Below are positions 56,820 to 64,000 of a stretch of DNA of 64,000 bases, one piece after another (the stretch's first letter is position 1; every line of letters begins with the position of its first letter). Origin of the DNA: Antedon mediterranea. Lineage: Eukaryota > Echinodermata > Crinoidea > Comatulida > Antedonidae. Under the pieces are notes generated by a model, which saw nothing but the letters and a program-made list of their open reading frames with translations, did not search any database and was not told the DNA's origin. The translations under genes were made by a program, and so were the position numbers. The DNA is taken from positions 7,387,001 to 7,451,000 of the forward strand of contig NC_092671.1 in NCBI RefSeq assembly GCF_964355755.1, written 5' to 3'.

Positions 56820-57640
56820 ATAGAGAAACGCTATTTCAATAATGGACTCCGCTTGTTGTTTTTTCAATAAAGGAATGAGATTTGAAACACCACGACACGT
56901 TTGGAGGTCAAAAGAAACAACGCTAAGAAAATCGCTAGATTTATGCCAAGACGTTAAGCACGCCGGTGTTTTAACAACCAAAACACACTTAGGGGAATCA
57001 CCTACCTTATACACTAGTTTAAGTACGAAAACCGAGGGATCTTCTATCAGAATTCTTTACGAAAAGCGGGAGACGAAATGCCGAGAAACATCCACCATTT
57101 TTGTTTGCCCTACTTGTTTCGTATAAATAGGTAGAAGGATAAATTAGGAGAGTCAATTTATGCATGAATACGAAACCGCGGCGAGTTACATGCAGCGCAA
57201 CAAAAAACAACAGTAGTCAAAATTTAGCCCAATTCATTCTTCCATATCTCGGTCGATGTACTATGGATTTAGGGCAGCCTAGCTCTAAAGGCTTGCTTAA
57301 TGTCTTATCTTGAGATTTCCATACGTTTTTGTACAATAAATTACGATTATTATAGGTTTTTGACGAATTTAATATCACCGGTTTTATAGAGGAAAATCAT
57401 TTACAATAGAAAAGATAATACGATCGCTCGGAACATGACACGGAAATTATTGGACTCGGTAAATAACAGACTTGATTTGCAATCTCGCGGTGTTTCACTC
57501 TCTCTGTGTGATTGATGATGGCCACTGTATTTATGTTTTCTTTGGGATATCTACCTCTTTTTTTCTCAATAATTTTCCATCATTTTGGGAATGAACGCCC
57601 GTTTCTTTCGATTAACAAAACAGGCAAAGCGTAGTACACA
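56820..57640 (-). promoter_or_regulatory. candidate promoter / first-exon zone for the BAZ2-like gene
   Basis: CG dinucleotides are clearly commoner here than in the AT-rich flanks (GAAACCGCGGCGAG, ACGATCGCTCGG, TCTCGCGG), as around housekeeping gene starts. The minus strand has a good donor context AAG|GTAGGT near 57,003-57,005, which could end an untranslated exon spliced to 51,491. No TATA or initiator is convincing. The 94-residue plus frame inside is unsupported. Confidence 0.4.
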
Positions 57641-60087
57641 TTGGAGCTAAATCTTTTGTTCGAACAATGTAATCGTGTGACATTTGAAACAAACGAGTCA
57701 CATTTACAAATTAACGATATGACAATTAATTATCCCTTATTCAGCTTATTTTTGGGGATAACATCGTACATTAATCATATATGTGATTATTTGTGCTATT
57801 GCAGTTCAATAATGTTCACAATTTAACCATAAAAATAGCGATATTTTAAGTGTACTTTTTTTAATGGTTTAGCTTTTAAGCACATCATTTTCACCAAGTG
57901 TAAAGTGTTAAAGCGGTGGTGACGTCACGCTGTATAAACACTGTGTAATCGATTGTAAAGCAAGCAAAGCTTTGGAAACAAAGAGGGCGGAAATGAACTA
58001 TGTATTCCCTTTTATCTTATACAATTATTGTTGTTTTTGTGTGTTATTAATTGTATTACTAGGTCTGCGGTTGATTATATTAGCCCACATTTTCAATAAA
58101 CCACTGAACTTTGCAATTTTAAAACCGAGTAACAATTATTTTGCAAATTCAAATAATTTACTAATCGGTACGTATCGGTATACTTTATGAGTTATTACAA
58201 ATATTACATTTAAAAATTTCTATTTAAATGATGAAATAAACAATTTTGGTGATCACTAGGTTTAATAACAAAAACTTGATTTCTAAGGTGGTAATAGCGT
58301 TTATAATGTAATATGGCTTTAACCAACATTCTTTAGGCATAATTAGTTTATTTCATTTTAGTCAATCCAATACTTATATAAAAAAAAATAAATAAAAAAG
58401 AATCTTAATAATTTCTAAAAGAACGGAATGATGATAAATATTATATAAAACATTTTACTATATAAAACAAATAAACTCCCTGTACATTTTTAAAATTAAA
58501 CTTGAACTACCACGAAAAAAAATGTAACAACTAACAAACTAAATTTTCAAACAGACCGACCGAAAATATATTATAGAGGGCGCTATCTAAATAAGAAGAG
58601 TTCTTTGTTCATCCTTCATCTTAAAACACTCTGAATTTTAAAACAAATAAAAGCTGATCGGAATATTTTAACGAAACAAATGACAATTTAACAATATTTT
58701 AAAAAAAACTAAATCTTTATCATAATCCTTTTAAAGTTGTAACAAAGTTGGTCCTGTTGTAGGCTACATGTAGACAAAGCTCATTTCTTGTTTCGTGAGC
58801 TTGTTAGATATAAATGGAAAATCATAGAATTCAACGGCGCTAACTCAAAGTGGACATTATACCACTGATATTTTGTTAAAATATCAATAAATATCAACCA
58901 TATCATTTGTTGTATTATATGTATCTCTAGTGCAGTACCGGTTTTGTGCAGATATGAATGTTATTGTTTTTGAGGCCTTACTTTATGAGTCATATGTAAA
59001 CCACATATCAACATTAGGTATGAACTATACCAAACAATAAGACCACATAGCCACATTTGTAAATCCAAACAGGTTCTCCCCAGACTTACTTCAAATGTTT
59101 GCGACTATCAAAACACTGTATAAACAAAAAGCGACTAAAGGTCGATGTTTAGGCTACAAAAGCAACAAAAACGCATGGAGTACTAATTTTCAAAACAATC
59201 TCTATAATATTTATTTACAACAGTATATATATAACATAACATAATTCTAGGTTATTTTTATTTTTTTAGTAATGTGTTTTGTTGTGGGTCCCTACGAGAC
59301 AAGTTTTTAACTTCTAGAAGGGATCCATGATAATAATGACTACCAATTACTGCTTTATCTATGTTCACTTTAATATCTTTTTTCTATTTTGTATATATTC
59401 ATTCATTATTATCTAAATAAATATTATCTGAATCTGAAAAACATAATAAATATGTACATAATAAAGTACATATTTTCTTGTCAACAAAGTGCAGGAAAGG
59501 GATGAAACAAGAAGTTTAAAACTTATAGATCATCCCCCTTTTGTTTTAAATCATTGTGTAAAATTAAGTTATGACGTAGGGCAATAGATATAATAAAGTT
59601 CAGAAAAGAAAAAAAACTTCACTTAGCCTAAGGCCTAGGCCTACATCAAAAACAATATTTCTGTTTATACGTTCGTTTGAATAATAATGTCAATAATTAT
59701 AATAGGCCTAAATTATGTCGTTTTCCAATTGTTTGTGAAAAAGTCTTTTTTAAAATTTTCTATAATAAAATTAATCGATCTGCGATATGTTAGTACCACA
59801 TGAATGTAAAGAATGGTTCACTACTATAATATGCACAAGACTCTAAGTAGGCCTAGTACCTGGATCTGGTAGACCTAGGCTATACATCTAAAATGTTGAA
59901 AAGACTTCGTAGTCCTCATTAATAGTATTTTAACCTCCTGTTCCCCTTCACCAAATTCTCCAAGATTAGCCGTTCCATCCTCAATTGATAAGACCATTGG
60001 CAACTGGGAAACATCAGTAGAGTTTAAAAATCAGACCACCCCTATCATTATGTTCACGTGTTCCAATCCTTTCATTTTTTAACAATT

Positions 60088-60178
60088 TATTGACATCATA
60101 AAGCCCACCTTTTACCTACACTTATGCCTAACATCGAGTCCACCTGTTACCGCAATTGAACTCCAACTCTTATCAATT
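60088..60178. repeat. inverted-repeat arm upstream of the TIL gene
   Basis: TATTGACATCATAAAGC...TTTTACCTACACTTATGCCT...TCGAGTCCACCTGTTACC...AACTCTTATCAATT is an inverted copy of 61562-61653. It ends about 115 bases before the start codon. Confidence 0.88.
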
Positions 60179-60294
60179 TTTTATCTTTGTAACAAATTTA
60201 AGGTTTACCGCATTCACACATCTTCCCTCATAGAACAAGGAACACATCATTTACCACATTCACATAAAAATCTTCAGCGATCGAACAACGCATA

Positions 60295-60370
60295 ATGAGT
60301 TTCCACCTGATCACCTGTTTGTTCTGGACTTTCTGTTCAGTTTACTTCATGTTTAACTCTGTAGTTGGGG
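60295..60370 (+). CDS. TIL gene exon 1, signal peptide
   Basis: ATG at 60295 opens 25 codons plus one base: hydrophobic, with Leu/Phe/Trp/Val after MSFHLITC. Donor GGGG|GTAAGT, phase 1. No upstream in-frame Met was seen close by. The transcription start is not identified. Confidence 0.8.
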
Positions 60371-62360
60371 GTAAGTTAGTTTATACATGGATTAATGGAT
60401 TCATCAATCCATGGTTTATCTATTTATTTTATTTCAACATTATCAAGAGTGAGGTAAAATACTGAAAAAGCATGTTATTACAATGTGCGATACGTGGTTT
60501 TATAGTGCGACAATTTAATTTATGCGAATAATTTAAAGTGCGAAGGACAGTAAAGTTTCAAAGTTCGTGAAAGTGAAACAGCAGGTACTAGGTCTACAAA
60601 TTGCCACAACTTTAATATCTAAAGCTTGGTTCCCACTAGAACGTAACGCAAGGACGTAAACGCAACGCAAGCGTTTTAACCAATGACAAGCGAAGTTATA
60701 GACAGTTAGCAATCAAAAGCGAATAAGCCATCGCTTGTGATTGGTCAATTCACTTGCGTTGCGTTACGTCCTTGCGTTGTGTCGCTAGTGGGAACCACGC
60801 TTTAGTGCGACAGATTATTACAAGTGCGACAGTGAAACATTCTTGCCAACGAAGAAAGACCAGCGACTTTATTCCAATTAGGACTAAAAGATAGACAATT
60901 TAATTGTTAAACTAATATCATTGTTTGTAAATCAATTAGGCTATACTTAACACGTATAGTAATGTTTATCAGAATTGTTACTAGAGACGCAACGCAGGGA
61001 CGTAGACGCATTAACGAATTACAAGCGATGGATTATTCGCTTGTCATTGGTCAACTCGCTTGCGTTGCGTCGATGCCATTGCGTCTCTACAGTAGTGGGA
61101 ACCAAGTTATTAGACGCCTACCTTAAAAAATTAGTATTTTGTTTTTGTTTCGGACAATTCTAAACTACGGTGACTTTTATTAATGATAATTTAACTTTCA
61201 GATCACGCGTGTCCTTTTAACCAAATCAACAAAAGATGCGCACGGGCCTGCCAACAAAACTGTAAAGACTACGTACAGGGTATACATACAGCGAGTATAC
61301 TGTGCAACAGGAAGTGCGCGCGCTGCAAGTGTGAGGATGGACTGTATTTAGACGATGACGAATACTGTGTTGCTCCTGAGTTCTGTGGCTGTTATAACGC
61401 ACATCTTGATGAATACTTTAAAGTAGGATATGTTAAATATTATTTTATTATGCTAAAACTGACATAATTTTCAGAATTTATGCTTAAAAGGTGCCAGGAA
61501 AACACGATCAATAAATAATTTATGATATCCAATCAGAGAGAATAATAGTTAGAATAGAAAGAATTGATAAGAGTTGGGGTTCAGATTGGGGTAACAGGTG
61601 GACTCGAGGTTAGGCATACGTGTAGGTAAAAGATGTGCTTTATGATGTCAATACAATTTTTATGTTTAAAAGATGCTAGGTAGACACGATAAATATAAAT
61701 TATTATTATCCAATCAGAGAGAATAATAGACTTATAAGTTATTAATTTTCAATGAAAATGCGATCGAACAACTATAATTTTAATGCTATAAATTTTATAT
61801 ACAAAATACCTGCAATATCGCAAAGGCGAATGTTCCGCACAACCTCAGCCTCCACTCCTTTAATCTGAATGTGTAAACAATTTTCAATCATAAAATAATA
61901 AATTGTTAAAAATAATTGTTGCTAGTATTAGTGTTGTTGCATACTGTTTCCTTCTTCTTCCATCCATTCTTCCGATCGCGATATTCTTTATTTCCCAACC
62001 CAACAGCCCCCTCCCCCCACCCCTAACTAACTACTGAATGTCGAATTACTGGATCTGCTGATTTTTCCTCATAACATTTGTTGTAAGAACTGATATTGTT
62101 TGGAAAATATTTCAAAACATTTATTTTTCTCTACAAATCATATCGCAATTGGTTCGAATTACAAAAAAAAATGTAATGCCCTTCAATAAATCATTGTTTT
62201 TTTTTTCTTCTTTTATCAGATCGGAGACAAATTCTTAATAGATGCCGAAATCTGTGAATGTGTGGAATTTCAGACTATCACTTGCACTGGGATAGAAGGG
62301 GTCGAAGGGTCTGGTTCATTTGAGATTGTAGAAGATCCCGTTATCAAGGGTATACCTTGA
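60295..62360 (+). CDS. secreted TIL-domain (trypsin-inhibitor-like) cysteine-rich protein, 3 exons, 145 aa
   Basis: Joined exons 60295-60370, 61202-61422 and 62220-62360 give 145 residues. A signal peptide (MSFHLITCLFWTFCSVYFMF then NSVVG, about 25 residues) is followed by DHACPFNQINKRCARACQQN and a Cys pattern C-x8-C-x3-C-x3-C-x13-C-x3-C-x2-C-x-C-x11-C-x5-C-x-C. This is the TIL domain of protease inhibitors and of VWF/SCO-spondin-type proteins. Exon 3 adds GDKFLIDAEICECVEF, like the TIL-associated segment, then an acidic tail and TGA. All junctions are GT..AG and phases agree (1, then 0). Predicted extracellular; whether it inhibits a protease is inference. No close relative recognised. The signal-peptide exon is separate from the domain exon, a common layout. 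Confidence 0.82.
60620..60804. mobile_element. hairpin MITE family B, full copy in TIL intron 1
   Basis: TAAAGCTTGGTTCCCACTAG at the left and inverted CTAGTGGGAACCACGCTTTA at the right. GCAAGGACGTAAACGCAACG and its inverted match lie inside, around ACAAGCG..CGCTTGT. It is the reverse complement of the 33,388 element over nearly its whole length. Confidence 0.93.
60979..61112. mobile_element. hairpin MITE family B, diverged third copy
   Basis: Carries AGAGACGCAACGCAGGGACG and an inverted GCGTTGCGTCGATGCCATTGCG, plus ACAAGCGATGGATTATTCGC. It keeps the right end AGTGGGAACCAAG but has lost the left GGTTCCCA. It also creates a spurious 62-residue frame. Confidence 0.85.
61202..61422 (+). CDS. TIL gene exon 2, TIL domain
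   Basis: Acceptor TTAACTTTCAG at 61191-61201, donor AAA|GTAGGA. It completes Asp from exon 1 (phase 1) and carries eleven cysteines ending PEFCGCYNAHLDEYFK. It is more GC-rich than its surroundings, as coding sequence is here. Confidence 0.85.
61477..61729. repeat. direct repeats of about 71 bp flanking an inverted-repeat copy in TIL intron 2
   Basis: 61477-61548 and 61659-61729 share TTTATG.TTAAAAG.TGC.AGG, ACACGAT.AATA and TATCCAATCAGAGAGAATAATAG. Between them lies 61562-61653, the inverted partner of the repeat at 60088-60178. Confidence 0.88.
62220..62360 (+). CDS. TIL gene exon 3, TIL-associated segment and C-terminus
   Basis: Acceptor TTTTATCAG after a long T-rich tract, phase 0. Codes IGDKFLIDAEICECVEFQTI, TCTGIEG, then an acidic tail ending VIKGIP and TGA at 62358-62360. 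It has three cysteines. Confidence 0.82.
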   Translation: MGDKFLIDAEICECVEFQTITCTGIEGVEGSGSFEIVEDPVIKGIP

Positions 62361-62680
62361 GTATTGTTTACCTGAAATGAAACTTATTGCTGTTACATTT
62401 CGTGCGATAAAAAACAATGCGTTATATTGTGAACTTGTTTAAATTTGAGATAAAAGCCAATATTGTTCATAACTGTAAAATTCGATAACAACACATGTCA
62501 TATTGTAAACATGATTGTTACCATACAGAGATTATTTTCATAAGAATTATTGTTAAGCTGAATTTTGATGAAGAAAAGAAAACCAAAAATGTGCTTTTCA
62601 TAACATTGTTTTCACACAATTCTCATTGTTGTATAACATAATATTATGTTCGGTATCATATGAAATTCTGTAACAGGCCT

Positions 62681-62790
62681 ACAACATCTCATGTTGATCA
62701 CATGTGGTGCCTGTATTATGGAAGGTTAAGAGTGTTACATAGGTAGGGTCTATGATATAGGCATCATATGTGAAATACATGAGATGTTGT
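62681..62790. repeat. fold-back repeat in the TIL 3' flank
   Basis: 32-base arms: ACAACATCTCATGTTGATCA through GGTGCCT, and its inverted match ending GAGATGTTGT, with about five mismatches and a loop of about 45 bases. The right half and the sequence after it resemble 33,205-33,330. If the AATAAA at 62,914 is used, this hairpin would be transcribed in the 3' UTR. Confidence 0.85.
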
Positions 62791-62913
62791 ATGATGGAAT
62801 TTGCTTATTAACTGGAAAAATTTAAATACAGTATCGAGAATCGGCCAACATTTTTATCTGCTAAACAACGCTTATATCTAAAAGTTTTTGTTGTGTTTGT
62901 TTCGAATGTAAAA

Positions 62914-62919
62914 ATAAAC
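62914..62919 (+). terminator. likely polyadenylation signal AATAAA of the TIL gene
   Basis: The first clear AATAAA after the stop codon (about 555 bases downstream), followed by T-rich sequence. A weaker ATAAAA lies nearer the stop at about 62,410. Not distinctive in AT-rich DNA. Confidence 0.4.
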
Positions 62920-63245
62920 GTTTTAAGTAATAAATGCTTTTTATATTGAATCAACATTTATGTCAAATTATTTTAAAACAATTTAAGGCATAGAAACACA
63001 CATTTCATGTGAATAATAATATTTATTTTATCAAAACAAAAGTACAAAAATATTAATAACTTTTTTTGTGGTGGTAATATTACAAAAATTGAAATTACAT
63101 AAATGTTTCAATTTATTTATACATATTAATTCCAACATATTTCAGTAATTATTATCATTTTCTTCAAAATTATGTGCGACGGTAATGGTGGATGCTCTTG
63201 AATGTTTATGTAGGAGTCAGACATACAGAAAAAAAGTGAACTATT

Positions 63246-63277
63246 ACATAAAGTTTGATAGTGTAGACAGGGATTAA
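63246..63277. mobile_element. solo end of MITE family A
   Basis: ACATAAAGTTTGATAGTGTA then GACAGGGATTAA matches the right terminus of the 10,067 copy. No left end is seen nearby. Confidence 0.7.
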
Positions 63278-63650
63278 ATTTAGTGTGTGTGGATCCATCT
63301 TCTGTTTTAGTCATCAGCAATGACATTCATGTCTAGACACAAGATACATTCAATTTTCTTCGGATTCCTTTTTTCTAAATTAATCTTTGAACTTTAAATG
63401 ATAACTTCTTTCAGATGTATACCTTTACTCTGACCTCTTATCATTTCATTTGGAATCTTCTCTAATCGGAGTGATCACTCATAGATGGTGGTTTATTTAT
63501 TCCTGCTGTTGTTGGTCTATGAATTCCACAAGAGTAGAATTTTCGATTGGAACAGAAAGAAACTCGATGCCATCGATACCCTTCAAATAAGATAAAAAAA
63601 TGTTAAATTTTGACTTTTCGGTTCTAAAAATATAGTAATCTATAAGGTTT

Positions 63651-63811
63651 ATCACAAATAGCATGCACGGCGCATGATGGGAAGGGTTTCGGAGCAGACG
63701 TCAAAACACGTACATACGTGATATGTTGTTTGTACGTATAGGTCATGATGTTTGCTCCCAAACCCTTCCCATCATGCATTGTTCCTCGCAGGATCAAACT
63801 ATTTGTGAGAA
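63651..63811. mobile_element. fold-back element with GCATGATGGGAAGGGTTT arms
   Basis: The left arm TATCACAAATAGCATGC...GCATGATGGGAAGGGTTTCG pairs with an inverted right arm (AAACCCTTCCCATCATGC...CTATTTGTGAGA). The centre holds GTACATACGTGATATG/TTTGTACGTATAG. MITE-like; no coding capacity. Confidence 0.85.
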
Positions 63812-63839
63812 ACGTTATTATTGTAGGTTATTTTCTTGG

Positions 63840-64000
63840 TTTAATTCTATTTGTGGTGACATTTTGTAACAAATCCCTTGATTTAAATAATTTGTGATCT
63901 CTTAATTCAATAATCAGTTGGATATAATGTTTTTCTTCATTTAATTCTATTTGTGGTGAAATTTTGTAACTAACCTTTCTCGATTTCAATAATTTGTGAT
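63840..64000. repeat. 100-bp tandem duplication at the right edge
   Basis: TTAATTCTATTTGTGGTGA at 63,841 and again at 63,941, each followed by ATTTTGTAAC and ATAATTTGTGAT. The second copy runs to the window end, so more copies may follow. Confidence 0.85.

Larger units (their letters stand above)
51492..60294. other. divergent intergenic / 5' untranslated region, about 8.8 kb
   Basis: Must include the untranslated first exon(s) and promoter of the BAZ2-like gene (minus) and the promoter of the TIL gene (plus). Two CpG-richer patches are noted separately. A TIR element is at 55.13-55.53 kb. No open frame here is supported as a gene. Confidence 0.65.

Noticed and set aside
56842-57126. 94-residue plus-strand frame
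   Set aside because: No domain, no splice context and lies in a candidate promoter zone; possible by chance in CpG-richer DNA.
57972-58190. 72-residue hydrophobic plus-strand frame after a CRE/TATA-like motif
   Set aside because: No homology recognised, AT-driven hydrophobicity; kept only as a promoter-like observation.
1-64000. CRISPR, operon, prophage or bacterial gene-cluster content
   Set aside because: Spliced genes, MITEs and AT-rich introns show eukaryotic DNA; the tandem arrays lack repeat-spacer organisation.

Overview
This is a eukaryotic, AT-rich, intron-dense window, most likely from a marine invertebrate. An echinoderm, perhaps a crinoid, is my weakly supported guess from the gene structure and the types of hairpin elements present. 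There are no operons, ribosome binding sites or CRISPR arrays. Most of the long open frames are single exons or repeat artefacts.

Region 1 (45-51,491, minus strand): about 51 kb holds the N-terminal three quarters of one BAZ2-family chromatin-remodelling subunit gene (BAZ2A/BAZ2B/toutatis type). I reconstructed 25 coding exons by eye. Every exon has an AG acceptor, a GT donor and a matching reading phase. They join into 1,752 codons with no stop: a Ser/Pro-rich N-terminus, an AT-hook, an acidic stretch, a Lys/Glu/Gln coiled coil, an MBD/TAM domain, a second long coiled coil built from many small exons, a DDT domain and WHIM-type motifs. The C-terminal part (expected PHD finger and bromodomain) lies beyond the left edge. 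An additional phase-neutral 84-base exon (6,992-7,075) may be optional. The introns are crowded with hairpin MITEs, three tandem-repeat arrays (68, about 20 and 45 bp), a tRNA-like SINE remnant, a hAT-like element and a retrotransposon tail. Intron 2 alone is about 20.5 kb.

Region 2 (51,492-60,294): no gene that I can support. It contains two patches richer in CpG than their surroundings (about 52.8-53.5 kb and 56.8-57.6 kb), which are candidate promoter or untranslated first-exon regions for the BAZ2-like gene, and a roughly 405-bp element with inverted ends.

Region 3 (60,295-62,360, plus strand): a small three-exon gene not visible as a single open frame. It encodes a secreted cysteine-rich protein of 145 residues with a signal peptide and a TIL (trypsin-inhibitor-like) domain. 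Its introns and flanks carry hairpin elements and an inverted-repeat pair of about 92 bp.

Region 4 (62,361-64,000): the 3' flank of the TIL gene, with a likely polyadenylation signal, two fold-back repeats and a 100-bp tandem duplication at the right edge. The two genes are divergently arranged (promoters facing the 51.5-60.3 kb gap). Nothing suggests a functional link between them, and I see no undescribed multi-gene system here.
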